This document shows, piece after piece, positions 9,632 to 19,300 of a stretch of 64,000 nt of DNA (position 1 is the stretch's first letter; every line of letters starts with the position of its first letter). The notes under the pieces were generated by a model. That model did no database searches, was not told where the DNA came from, and worked only from the letters and a program-made list of their open reading frames with translations. A program made the position numbers and the translations under genes. Origin of the DNA: Vibrio coralliilyticus (GTDB lineage Bacteria > Pseudomonadota > Gammaproteobacteria > Enterobacterales > Vibrionaceae); NCBI RefSeq assembly GCF_024449095.1, contig NZ_CP024627.1, positions 1,488,001 to 1,552,000 on the forward strand, in the 5' to 3' direction.

Positions 9632-9632
9632 G

Positions 9633-10607
9633 TTAAAGCTCGACTGCCAAGCTCATCCCCATTCGAAGGGCGTGATCATGCGTCAAAGGTCTAGCTTCAA
9701 CTTCAAAGGTTCGAAGATCAAAACCCTGTGACGAGTCGGTTGAACGCCAAGTTGCGAAGTCTCCCATTACCGCGATATGAGTGACTTCAAATTCCAATGA
9801 CTTATCAAGCGCGGGCAGGTAAGCATTGAATATCTGGCCCTTAGAAAAATGCTTGAGTTGATCTTCTCTGACATTCAATACAGCCCAAGAATCCGCTGTA
9901 TCAATAACGGTCACTACAGGGAAGCCTTGCGGGGCAAGCTCTCCACTTTGAAGTAAGACTTGTGACACTTCGCCATCAAACCAGCTTTCGATTTGAGTGT
10001 CTTTTGCATAAGCTTCTACTTCAGCCACAGCGCCTGCTGCCATACGGGCTTTTTCTGCAGCGGCGATTTTGGTCTCATCACGCGCCCCTTCACGCGCCAT
10101 TTGGTACATTTGATATGCTGCACTTTCCGTGTATTTCGCAGCATCCCATTGGGTTTTTGCTTCATCCCGCTTTTGCTCAGCAACCACGCCATCTTTATAG
10201 AGGTTGTTGACTCGAAGGTAGGTTTTCTCCATAAGCTGAGACGCTGCTTTGGCTTTTTGCCATTGGTCTTTAGCAGCTTGAATTTGCTGGGTGCGCGCCC
10301 CTTTTTCTGCTTCTTGGGCGATGGCACCAGCTGCCTTTTCTCCTGCTATAGCTTGCTCAAGTTTTGCTTCAATTTCTGGACTATGCAGAGTGAAGATTAA
10401 TTCGCCTTTTTGCACCTTGTCGCCTTTGCGGACCAATACCTGATCAATTCGTCCGGGGACTTTAGAAGAAATACTATACTGCTGTGACTCGATTTGCCCT
10501 TGCAGTCGAACCGGCTTAGGCAAATAAGCCGTATAGAATTGGTATCCAACCCAAGATGATATGGCTAAAGCAGCGGCAGTTAGGATAATCGGTTTGGCTT
10601 TTTTCAT
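9633..10607 (-). CDS. HlyD-family periplasmic adaptor
   Basis: The 324-residue protein has an N-terminal membrane anchor (about 7-27), then RLQGQIESQQYSISSKVPGRI, the first half of a lipoyl/barrel-sandwich domain. A long alpha-helical hairpin rich in Ala, Glu, Lys and Gln covers about residues 85-200. The second lipoyl half and beta barrel follow (WFDGEVSQVLLQSGELAPQGFPVV). Such adaptors bridge an inner-membrane transporter to a TolC-like channel. It lies nine bases downstream of the TolC-family gene and one base upstream of the first permease. Confidence 0.93.
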   Translation of the reverse strand: MKKAKPIILTAAALAISSWVGYQFYTAYLPKPVRLQGQIESQQYSISSKVPGRIDQVLVRKGDKVQKGELIFTLHSPEIEAKLEQAIAGEKAAGAIAQEAEKGARTQQIQAAKDQWQKAKAASQLMEKTYLRVNNLYKDGVVAEQKRDEAKTQWDAAKYTESAAYQMYQMAREGARDETKIAAAEKARMAAGAVAEVEAYAKDTQIESWFDGEVSQVLLQSGELAPQGFPVVTVIDTADSWAVLNVREDQLKHFSKGQIFNAYLPALDKSLEFEVTHIAVMGDFATWRSTDSSQGFDLRTFEVEARPLTHDHALRMGMSLAVEL

Positions 10608-10616
10608 CTTAGTGTC

Positions 10617-12044
10617 CTAGAGAGTTGACGTGTTAATCGAGTCCTGCTGGTATTGTTGAAATGTGGCCATTTCGCTCGATAGTGCTAAAAGTTTTGATAG
10701 TGATAACAGATAGTTAAAGCTTGCAGCAGACTTTTGGGTTTGTACGTTGGCCAGATAAAGTTGAGCATCGACCACATCTGTCGATGTTGAGAGACCCTGA
10801 GAGAACCCTTTCTCTCGCAGTTTTATGTTTTCTTTCGCAAGTTCAATGCTTGAACTCAAGCCCAATACTTCTTCTTGTGCTTGCTGGGCTTCCAAGTAGG
10901 TCTTTTGCACTAACACGGTCAAATCTTGTTTCGCCTGAGCTTTGAGGTACTGGACTTGTGAAACGGCACTGTGTGCGGCTTTGACCTGTTCAGAGCGGCC
11001 GCTTGATTCTATCAGTGGAATGCTCACACCTACACCGACTAGCCAGTCTGGTTTCATCTGACTGGCAAGAGAGTCGTCTTCATGCAAACTGTAGTCACCG
11101 TATAGATACACTTCAGGGTAGTACTTGCCTTGCTCTGCTTTGATAAGACTGCGTGCTTGCTTCTCTTTGGCATCAAGTAAGGAAAGCCCAGGGTAGGTGT
11201 TTAATGTTTGATCAATAAATGCCTCAATCGGAGGAAGTGTTTCATTGATGAATAAGTGATCCCTTGGCTCGACTGTGGCATTTTGGCTCAGTATTTGGGT
11301 TAATGCAGTTTGGGCAATATCGAGGTTTTTCTGCGCTTTCTTTCGCTCTATCCTGGCTTGATCTAAGGCTGATTCAGCTTGGAGGCGCTCAACACGCGCA
11401 ATCTGGCCTTGCTGCTCCAGCTTAAGGGCATTATCCCGGTGCTTTTTAAGTCCACTTTCAACAAGCTGGCGTGTTTGAACCACCTCTTTTGCCAGTAATA
11501 CGCTGAAATAGTATTTACTTAGGTCTTCGTATCGCGCTTGTGTCTCCATTGCCAACTGGCTTTGTGCTTCTTCGGTTTTACCTCGGGCTGCCGATTGTGC
11601 TGCATTAATTCGGCCACCGGTAAAAATAGGCCAAATGGCTCTTATCGAAGAAGTGAAAATATCTCGTTCGCTGATGGTGGATGTAGTATTACCAAGATCG
11701 CTAAAGAGTTGACTCAGGCTTGATAGTAAGGAAGTCGGTAGGGCAAGGCTACCAACGCTGGGAAGCGTTCCATGAGTACTTTCTATCAATTGGTTACCAG
11801 ATAGCGTTACGTCGGTATCTAGCCGGGTATAATTTGCACCGACGGTCACGGAAGGAAGATGAAGGTTGTCGGTTGCGTTTTCGAGATGCTGATATCGGTC
11901 GACATTGGCCCTTTGTGCTGCAAGAGAATTGTTTTCACTCTGTAACAACTGCCAAGCTTCTGAAAAGCTGATAGCAGCCGAATGAGCGGCTATTGGCTGA
12001 CAGCTAAGGCAAGCGATGATCAATGCGATAGGGCGCAGCGACAT
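10617..12044 (-). CDS. TolC-family outer-membrane efflux protein
   Basis: The 475-residue protein has a signal peptide (IALIIACLSCQPIAAHS) and two TolC-type OEP repeats rich in long coiled-coil helices (for example ARVERLQAESALDQARIERKKAQ). It is the first gene of a four-gene export operon reading TolC - HlyD - permease - permease. It would form the outer-membrane channel and periplasmic tunnel of the pump. A compact inverted-repeat operator lies just upstream of its start codon. Confidence 0.92.
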   Translation of the reverse strand: MSLRPIALIIACLSCQPIAAHSAAISFSEAWQLLQSENNSLAAQRANVDRYQHLENATDNLHLPSVTVGANYTRLDTDVTLSGNQLIESTHGTLPSVGSLALPTSLLSSLSQLFSDLGNTTSTISERDIFTSSIRAIWPIFTGGRINAAQSAARGKTEEAQSQLAMETQARYEDLSKYYFSVLLAKEVVQTRQLVESGLKKHRDNALKLEQQGQIARVERLQAESALDQARIERKKAQKNLDIAQTALTQILSQNATVEPRDHLFINETLPPIEAFIDQTLNTYPGLSLLDAKEKQARSLIKAEQGKYYPEVYLYGDYSLHEDDSLASQMKPDWLVGVGVSIPLIESSGRSEQVKAAHSAVSQVQYLKAQAKQDLTVLVQKTYLEAQQAQEEVLGLSSSIELAKENIKLREKGFSQGLSTSTDVVDAQLYLANVQTQKSAASFNYLLSLSKLLALSSEMATFQQYQQDSINTSTL

Positions 12045-12051
12045 AGTATTT

Positions 12052-12085
12052 ACTCTATTCGTTAAAAAATAGAGTTTAAACTCTA
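12052..12085. promoter_or_regulatory. candidate operator with three TAGAGT half-sites upstream of the export operon
   Basis: Three copies of the hexamer TAGAGT occur in alternating orientation at 12052-12057 (as ACTCTA), 12070-12075 and 12080-12085 (as ACTCTA). The last two form the perfect 16-bp palindrome TAGAGTTTAAACTCTA at 12070-12085. The first two form a second inverted repeat, ACTCTATT/AATAGAGT. The cluster lies 8 to 41 bases upstream of the TolC-family start codon, where a repressor or activator of the export operon would bind. No regulator gene is adjacent, so the protein is unknown. Confidence 0.55.
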
Positions 12086-12114
12086 AGCGGTTGGGTTTGC
12101 AAATTGCGCTAATG

Positions 12115-12139
12115 AAAAAGAAGGCACTATTGCCTTCTT
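12115..12139 (-). terminator. Rho-independent terminator of the tct operon
   Basis: A perfect 9-bp stem (AAGAAGGCA / TGCCTTCTT, 12118-12126 and 12131-12139) with a 4-base loop is followed, on the minus strand, by a run of T residues. It lies just downstream of the tctA stop and ends the tctCBA transcript. Confidence 0.85.
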
Positions 12140-12152
12140 AGTCTAGTTATGT

Positions 12153-13679
12153 TTATTGCTCTATTTTGACTGGTTCTGGCTTGAACCTTTTAAATAAACC
12201 AATAAGGATAGGGCTGCTTAAAACCATTATTGCTAGTACTGTAAATGCCATTGTAATTGGCCTTTCCCAAAGGAAGCTAAGCTCTCCATCGCTTATCATT
12301 AATGCTCGGCGAAGGTTTTCCTCCATTAATCCTCCGAGAATGAACCCGAGGAGAAGGGGGGCGAGTGGGAAGTTAGCCAGTCTCAGTGCTATCGCACCTA
12401 TGGCAATCAACAACATGATAAAGACGTCCATAGTGTTGAATGACACTAGGTAAACACCAGTGATAGAGAAGAACAGAATCATCGGTAACAGCACTGTCCT
12501 AGGAACTGCTAACAGCTTGGAAATGTAAGGAATCAGTGGCAAGTTGAGGATAACCAAAACAATGTTGCCGAAATACATGGAGATGATGACTGACCAGAAG
12601 ACGTCAGGATGTTCGACAAACAGACGTGGGCCAGGTTGGATGCCATAAGCAATCAGTGCGCCTAACATGATGGCTGTTGTACCTGAACCCGGAATACCCA
12701 AAGTTAAAAGTGGTACAAAAGAGCCACTTGATGCCGCGTTGTTTGCTGACTCTGGAGCAACTAACCCGCGGATGCTGCCTTTACCAAATTCTTCTTTTTT
12801 ATCTTTAGGTGCTAGGTTACGTTCCATACCATAGCTCAGGAAGGCTGCGATAGTTGCACCAGCGCCTGGCAACACGCCAGTAAAGAAACCCAAAATGGAA
12901 GAACGGATCGAAACAGGCGCGACTTCTTTGACTTCCTCTTTGGTGACTTTCATGCTGCCAATGTCACTCATTTTGCTTTGTTCTTCGTTGCGAGTGTCTT
13001 TTTCTGGCTTAAGGATGCCCATTAAGGTCTCCCCTAATGCAAAAGTCGCCATCGCTAACAGCAGGAAGCTGAATCCATCCATTAAGTCTGTCAGTCCAAA
13101 TGTGAAGCGCTCAACACCCACGCCTTTGTCGATACCTACCGTGGACAGCATCAGGCCTAGAATGGTCATCATCCAAGCTTTGATTACCTGACCTTTACCA
13201 GCGAAGGCAGCAACTGCTGATAGGCCCAATAGCATCAGTGCGAAGTAGTCAGAAGACTGGAAGCTAAGTGACACACTTGCCAGAGCAGGAGCTGCTACGA
13301 GCAGCATAATCGCGGATAGGGTACCACCCGTGAATGACGAGTAGGCAGCTAATGCTAGTGCTTTACCAGCTTGACCTTTCTGCGCCATTGGGTAGCCATC
13401 AAAAGCGGTCACAACGGTAGAAGAACAGCCCGGAGCGTTGATTAGAATTGAGGAGGTTGAGCCACCAAATACCGCACCGTAATACACACCTGCCATTAAG
13501 ATTAGGCCTGATGAAGGATCTAATCCATACGTAATGGGGATCATCAGAGCGATAGCTGAAATGGGGCCAAGGCCTGGAAGCATACCGATGAAGGTACCAA
13601 CGAAACATCCGACGATCACCATCATGATGTTCATCGGCATAACTGCGGTCGAAAGACCTTGTAAGATTCCATCTAACAT
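12153..13679 (-). CDS. tctA: tripartite tricarboxylate transporter large permease TctA
   Basis: The 508-residue protein has about 12 membrane helices and the TctA family signatures: GTFIGMLPGLGPISAIALMI near the N-terminus, then YYGAVFGGSTSSILINAPG, and the second-half repeat GFFTGVLPGAGATIAAFLSY. TctA works with TctB and the periplasmic binder TctC to import citrate or other carboxylates using an ion gradient. The substrate here is not fixed by sequence. The gene is last in the tctC-tctB-tctA operon and is followed by a good terminator. Confidence 0.95.
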   Translation of the reverse strand: MLDGILQGLSTAVMPMNIMMVIVGCFVGTFIGMLPGLGPISAIALMIPITYGLDPSSGLILMAGVYYGAVFGGSTSSILINAPGCSSTVVTAFDGYPMAQKGQAGKALALAAYSSFTGGTLSAIMLLVAAPALASVSLSFQSSDYFALMLLGLSAVAAFAGKGQVIKAWMMTILGLMLSTVGIDKGVGVERFTFGLTDLMDGFSFLLLAMATFALGETLMGILKPEKDTRNEEQSKMSDIGSMKVTKEEVKEVAPVSIRSSILGFFTGVLPGAGATIAAFLSYGMERNLAPKDKKEEFGKGSIRGLVAPESANNAASSGSFVPLLTLGIPGSGTTAIMLGALIAYGIQPGPRLFVEHPDVFWSVIISMYFGNIVLVILNLPLIPYISKLLAVPRTVLLPMILFFSITGVYLVSFNTMDVFIMLLIAIGAIALRLANFPLAPLLLGFILGGLMEENLRRALMISDGELSFLWERPITMAFTVLAIMVLSSPILIGLFKRFKPEPVKIEQ

Positions 13680-13696
13680 TTGTTATTCCTTACTGT

Positions 13697-14215
13697 TTAC
13701 GACCACATAGTGAAGATGACGCCCGGTTCCAGATAAATATCCAGTCCCTGAGTGAGCAGCAGATAAAATGCGATGACAAAAGGGAAGGAGGCTCCGAACA
13801 GGACCTTTTTTCGTCGTTCACCCAGTAGGTAGAAACCTGCGAGCAGGAATAGTCCCGTTGCGAGCACAAATCCAATGTAAGTCAGCCCTAAACCATAAAA
13901 TGCCATTAACGCTAAAAAAGCGATCAGCAGTTTCCAGTTAAAATCCATTACCGCGCCACTTTGCTTATCCGCTTGGCCTGTCACAAGTAACATCAGAGAA
14001 AGACCGATACCGATAAAGGTCAGAAGTGTGGGTAAGGTGCGAGCCGTGAAGGGTTCATATTCGTCACCGGGAAAAAGAGGGATTTGTGATGTTTGATAAC
14101 CATAACAAAGGCATACGATAAGAAAGATCATGGCACCGACGCGATCGCGACAAAGCAAATTCTCTTTTGAGAAAAACTGACCTTTGTTGAAAGAATTCGT
14201 TGGCAAGTCCGACAT
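13697..14215 (-). CDS. tctB: tripartite tricarboxylate transporter small subunit TctB
   Basis: About 172 residues with four hydrophobic helices, matching the size and topology of TctB (MIFLIVCLCYGYQTSQIPLF, then paired helices in the second half). I place the start at the ATG at 14215 (MSDLPTNSF) because GGAG lies six bases upstream. A frame from 14233 would add six residues and has no clear ribosome site. It lies between tctC and tctA, 17 bases from tctA. Confidence 0.88.
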   Translation of the reverse strand: MSDLPTNSFNKGQFFSKENLLCRDRVGAMIFLIVCLCYGYQTSQIPLFPGDEYEPFTARTLPTLLTFIGIGLSLMLLVTGQADKQSGAVMDFNWKLLIAFLALMAFYGLGLTYIGFVLATGLFLLAGFYLLGERRKKVLFGASFPFVIAFYLLLTQGLDIYLEPGVIFTMWS

Positions 14216-14384
14216 ATCCAACTCCATTTGCATTCACATTGAGGGAAGAAAAAAGCCGTACAAGAGGGATTAATGAGCATGTATCACTAACCAATAAGCC
14301 ATTTGCTGCTAGTCAAAGAGGCTTAGCTGTTTATTTCTAAACAGAGGAGATTGTGTCGTTATCTCGGGTACGGCAAAAAGGAAA

Positions 14385-14408
14385 GAGGGCAAGTGCAAGT
14401 TTGCCCTC
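14385..14408 (-). terminator. hairpin between tctC and tctB, likely partial terminator
   Basis: GAGGGCAA (14385-14392) pairs with TTGCCCTC (14401-14408) around an 8-base loop. On the minus strand it is followed by a T-rich stretch. Placed right after tctC within an otherwise continuous operon, it would lower transcription of the membrane subunits relative to the abundant binding protein. Confidence 0.65.
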
Positions 14409-14415
14409 GACAGGA

Positions 14416-15387
14416 TTACTTAAGGAAACCCAGCTCGCGCATCAAGTCGCCCATTTGCTTTTCTTGATCTTCAAGGAAAGCGTAAAAATCTTTATCTGCC
14501 TTATAGTTATCGATCCAGCCATTGCGATCTCGAACGACCTGCCACTCGTCGGTGTTATACATTTTCTGCAGCGCGGTGTTCCATTCATCGAGTTTTTCTT
14601 GGCTGGTGCCAGGGGCAGCGAAGAATCCACGCCAGTTAGCAAAGACAGTTTCGTTTCCGTATTCCGTTAGAGTTGGAATTTCTGGTGCAGCATCTAGGCG
14701 TTTAGGTGCTGTGACCGCTAGGATCTTAACTTGCCCAGATTTCGACATCTCCAGTACTTCACCTAGGCCGGTGGAAAGCAGTTGTGTTTCGCCTGAAAGT
14801 AGCGCAGCCATTGCTTTACCGCCTGCATCGTAAGCGATGTAGCGCACTTTACGTGCATCGAAACCTTCACCCTTGAACGCTGCCGCTACAACTAGATGGT
14901 CCATACTGCCACGAGCTGAGCCGCCGGCAATTTTGACTTTGCGAGGGTTAGATTCAAAGTCTTTAACTACGTCTTCCCAAGTGTTGTACTTGGAATCGAC
15001 AGAAGTCACGATTGCACCATAGTCTGCAATGGTGGCTGCCACCGGTGTCAGGTCACGGAATGACTGAGGGAAAATGCCTGTCAGGGAGCGCACAACGATT
15101 GGAGTAGAGTTCACCATCAAGGTATCTTCTTGGCGCTGAGCGGTTTCGATCAGGTGAGCAATGGCTTTACCGCCACCACCGCCGGATAGGTTTTGGAATG
15201 AGACGTTATCGACGATATCTGACTTAACGAGAACATCACCTGTTCCACGAGCCGTCATATCCCAACCACCGCCAGCACCGCCAGGGATTAAGAAGTGTAT
15301 TTTTTCAAGATCAGCTGCAAAAGTGTTGAAAGAAAAAGACGCAGCGATGATTGAAGCTGCCAGAGTCGGCTTGAGTACCTTAAACAT
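14416..15387 (-). CDS. tctC: tripartite tricarboxylate transporter solute-binding protein TctC
   Basis: The 323-residue protein has a signal peptide ending near FNTFAADLE and a mature start KIHFLIPGGAGGGWDMTARG. This is the typical substrate-binding loop of the Bug/TctC family. A second conserved loop is NLSGGGGGKAIAHL, and YGAIVTSVDSKYNTWEDVV matches the central domain. It captures a carboxylate in the periplasm for TctBA. The two-component genes tctDE that often accompany such operons are not in the window. The 209 bases upstream (15388-15596) hold its promoter. Confidence 0.95.
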   Translation of the reverse strand: MFKVLKPTLAASIIAASFSFNTFAADLEKIHFLIPGGAGGGWDMTARGTGDVLVKSDIVDNVSFQNLSGGGGGKAIAHLIETAQRQEDTLMVNSTPIVVRSLTGIFPQSFRDLTPVAATIADYGAIVTSVDSKYNTWEDVVKDFESNPRKVKIAGGSARGSMDHLVVAAAFKGEGFDARKVRYIAYDAGGKAMAALLSGETQLLSTGLGEVLEMSKSGQVKILAVTAPKRLDAAPEIPTLTEYGNETVFANWRGFFAAPGTSQEKLDEWNTALQKMYNTDEWQVVRDRNGWIDNYKADKDFYAFLEDQEKQMGDLMRELGFLK

Positions 15388-15596
15388 GATTCACGTTCCT
15401 TATGTTTAGGTGCATCTTCATTGAGATAGCACTTATCGTTATCAGTTTTCCATTGGCGAGGAAGAGTTTTCACCAATAGATGCGTTTAAGGTTAATGAGG
15501 TGTTAAATAGTTGTCGCTAATGCGTTGATAAAAACAATACTGTTTATTCTGTCGATTTTGTTCATAAAGTTCACAGCTCTGTTTCCTGAAATGGTA

Positions 15597-16343
15597 TTAC
15601 TCAGCTCCTGAGTGAATCACGTGTTGCTTAGCGCGTTTAAGTTGTTGATCAACCAATATTTGGTAACTGCTAGAGAGGTGGTTTAGTAGTGGACGCTTTT
15701 CTGTTTTAGCGAAATCGAGCAAAGTTAGCTCTGAAAATGGATGCTTTCCCCACATCGTCTGAAGCGTGATAGCGAGTGAAAAGAAGTCATTTTGCGATGA
15801 GATTTCTCCACAGCGAAGGAGAGAATTTAAGGGAGAGAACATAGGTGATAGGGAAGGGTTGGTCTGTATTTCATAGTATGAATTTATGGGGAGAATGCTG
15901 CCAAAATCTACCAAAAGTGTTCGGTAGCATGGAGTGACGAGCAGATTGGATGGCTTTATATCACCATGAACAAAGCCTGTGGCATGAAGTGCTTTAAGTG
16001 CTTGTTCGGCATTGTGCGTAATTTCTTTTTTTAAAGGTAGATCCAATAAAGAAAAGTCTGCCGATAAAGATTCCACAAACTCTAATATAAGCCAGTCACC
16101 CCCTAAGCTTGAGCCGTAATCGAGATACTTAGGCCAGTATGGCGAAGAGTGATGGTGGAGAAACTCGGCCTCGGTCTTGAGTTGTTGCTTCGCATGAAGC
16201 GACCAAGCAAATTTGATAATGGTTGAACCAAAGTGAGGGTGAGTAGCAAGGAAGGCTCCACTGCGAAGCAATGAGTACTGGGTGACACCCAGTACTCTAA
16301 AGCAAGCCGCGATTTTGCTTTCTGCTTCATGGTTCATCGCCAC
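15597..16343 (-). CDS. T6SS-associated Ser/Thr protein kinase-like protein
   Basis: The 248-residue soluble protein is the last gene of the T6SS operon, three bases after tssM. It has the core of a eukaryotic-type kinase: a strand-3 lysine in TIIKFAW (Lys44), the catalytic loop HGDIKPSNLL (residues 126-135, with HGD in place of HRD) and VDFG at 145-148. A clear Gly-rich loop is not visible. Other T6SS loci carry a PpkA kinase that phosphorylates FHA-domain proteins and so switches secretion on. This one is far shorter and lacks the membrane and sensor domains of PpkA. Its likely target is the FHA protein encoded at 22778-23716. No PppA-type phosphatase gene is seen. Confidence 0.8.
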   Translation of the reverse strand: MAMNHEAESKIAACFRVLGVTQYSLLRSGAFLATHPHFGSTIIKFAWSLHAKQQLKTEAEFLHHHSSPYWPKYLDYGSSLGGDWLILEFVESLSADFSLLDLPLKKEITHNAEQALKALHATGFVHGDIKPSNLLVTPCYRTLLVDFGSILPINSYYEIQTNPSLSPMFSPLNSLLRCGEISSQNDFFSLAITLQTMWGKHPFSELTLLDFAKTEKRPLLNHLSSSYQILVDQQLKRAKQHVIHSGAE

Positions 16344-16346
16344 AAT

Positions 16347-19300
16347 TTATATACTCGAAGGTAGCGAAAAAGCCGAGAAGAAGTTTGGTACAAAGGGATT
16401 ATTTTGCCCTTGAGTTTTAATGCTCAGCTGTACTTGGCTGTCACCATATTTAATGGCAACTTCGGTTTGCTGAGATGTCGATGAGGCGACTCTTGGCTCA
16501 ATAAGCTTAAACCAAGCCCAGTTACCTTCAAACTTCTCGTTGGCGATAGAATTAGCCTGAGCCATAATCTGGAAGCCTAACGTATCTTGCTCAATCGCTG
16601 CAGCATTCCAACTCTGCTTACTCCATAGACGTGGCCCATGCTGGTATGTAAACAGAGGCTTTTCTCCACGAATAACGAACTCTGTAACATCGGAGCTCAT
16701 TTCTTTGGCTTTTAGCTGGAACTGCAAAGACATGTTTTGCGGGTCAGCTAAGAACAAAGCATTTCGAATATCACGAGCTTTCTCAATCATTTGCCAAACG
16801 GCAGGGTCTAACGCTAAGCCAGTGTTTGGCAGCAAACCATAAAGATAGGGAGAGCGCTCTTCAGTAGAGAAACTTTTCAGCTTGCTTTGATAAAACTGAT
16901 CTAAGGTCCCGTTTGTTTTAAAGAATGCGGCTACGTCTGCGGTACTCGCATCTAAACTCGCACTTTTGTTAAATGGGTAATAGGCTGCAATGGTTGTTTC
17001 ATAAGGTTGGTAGACTTCTGACGTCCACGTGCCGTTGAGGTAGGCATGCGCCAAGCCCATAACTAAGTCATTGGCTTGTTGCGTCACCTGAGTCAGTATT
17101 TGTTTTGAAATATTGGGTTGTGACGACTCTTGCTGAGCCAGCAAAGTAATTGGGTTACTGGTTTTTATTTTAGCGGTTAGCGCTTGATAGGCCACTTTTT
17201 GTGGTTCTTCTGCCTCGTAGAACTTCCCTAGCCAAGTCTCAGCTTCGGTAAATTGCCCCAGCAAAGAGTCAATAGGTTTGTTGCCCTGTTCATCTGCCGT
17301 TACCTGCTTGTGGTATTGGGAAAAGGCAATAAAGATCTGTCGTGCTGATTCTTTCTTATCGACATCTTGTTCGGGTGGCTGCTCTCCTTCACTGGTAGTT
17401 TCAGGTTGAACGAGCTCCACAGAAGTGTACTTACTTACCGTGTTATATAACTGCGCCAAAGGGTTGTTCGAGGCTGTGGTCAGGACAGATAAGGTTTGTT
17501 TAAGTTGATCTGCATTTGCTAGGCTCTTGACTTGAATATGTGAGGAAAAATCACGCCAGTAATTAATGTAGTCGTTCTGGTACATTTGTTTAAGGTCACG
17601 ACTGATGCGATACATTTCTAGTGCACTTGGAGACGTACCTGCAACGCCTTCATAAGCTTTGAGTGCTTCTTTCAATACTGGCGAGTCAACAGACAAATCT
17701 AGATCGTTAAAACCAGAAGGTGTAAATAAATAGGGGACTAAATAGCCGACATAGTTTGGTGAAAAAGATAGCAATTGATCAAAGTTGCTACCCAGTTCTT
17801 GTCGTACATCGATACGCTTCGAATAAGTTGGAGAGTTTAGGATATGCTCATAAAGTAATGTCTCAATACCGGTTTGATTGATCACTTTCTTAGCTAAGCT
17901 TTCTAAATCAAAGTTTGGCTTGAGTGGGACTAAGTCCTGAGCGAAGACATCATCAAGTAAGACTCTCAGTTGAGCTAAATTAACGCTATCAGCCTCGCCT
18001 TGTTCTTCCAATGTGTTGATGAAATAGTTTTTAAGCTCCGCAATATTTGTTCGCTCTGCGTTAAATAACAGTCGGTAGTTATTTAGTAAGGACAAAGTTT
18101 TCGCTTGATCTTCAAGATTCACGTAGACAAAAAGGTCTTTTTCTAGGGTATTCTCCATTGAAGGAATTAACACACGTTGTAGCTCACTAAAGTAAGCTTT
18201 CTGCACGTCATTCATTATGCTAGAGCTTGGCATGAACGGCAGGCTGTACCAAGGCTTGGGCTCTAAATAGAGAGAGTAAATTCTATTCAGCGAATACAGA
18301 TTCGGGATGTTATCCGACATGTTTTCGATGTCATAAGGTTGAGCGGCAATGGCTTCTTTATAGCGCTCAAGCATATTATCAGCTCTTGCTTCCCTCTGGT
18401 TTTGATAGTCAAAATCCAGCTTAATGATCAAGAGAACGCTTGCAAACAAACCAAGCCAAAACAAGGTGTAGGCGGTTTGCATAGTAAGAAGCATATTCTC
18501 TTTGCGGCGGTTTACTCCCACCAGCTCATGCTCATTAATGATGGTATGAGTCATCAAATGCTGCGCAAACAAAGTCTGTTGTACAGGTATCTGTTGGTGT
18601 TGTTGGAACTGCTCGTTACCTAAAGACTGGTTGACAACATTGGCCAAGACATCGTGCTGACTTTGAACGGTGCCACTATGCGTAAAGTAGAACCCGCGAA
18701 AGTTTAAACCATCTTGGAGCTGATCACCGCGATACAGGCGATGTAGGAACTGCCATAAGCTTTGCTTGAGTAACCCAAATTGATAAGGGGCGGCGCAAAT
18801 AGCATTACGATAGTCTTGGTTAAGCTGCGAAGCCAGAGCCGTGCTCATATTGGCGATCAATTGACTAATTAGACTGTCATATTCTTTATTAAACCAGTCT
18901 CCATCAATGCCACCATGTTTTTGAATTGGGGAGGTGGCGCCAAAGACTTCATTGCGCTTTGTTTCATCAAAGGCAGAGAAAAACTGACAGAAATCGTTGA
19001 TCTGGCCCATTTGAGTGACAATGTTATATATGGGAAGGTTTAAGCCAAAAGCGCGGTTAAAACCTTTGATTTCAGACTTGATCTGATCCGCTTTTTGAGT
19101 CAATGCTTCCGTTGTGCTTAGTAGCTGTTTGACATCTGTAGTCAGAATGAGTCCATTCAGGGCCTGACGAGGGCGCCACTTATTCAAGCTTTGACATAAT
19201 GTTTTGATATAGGCTGGGTTTTGGTCTTCCCCTAAACTCACTGAAATTAGAATGGAATGTTCACTTAACCAAAATAGAATTGGGAATTCTATATCGTTCC

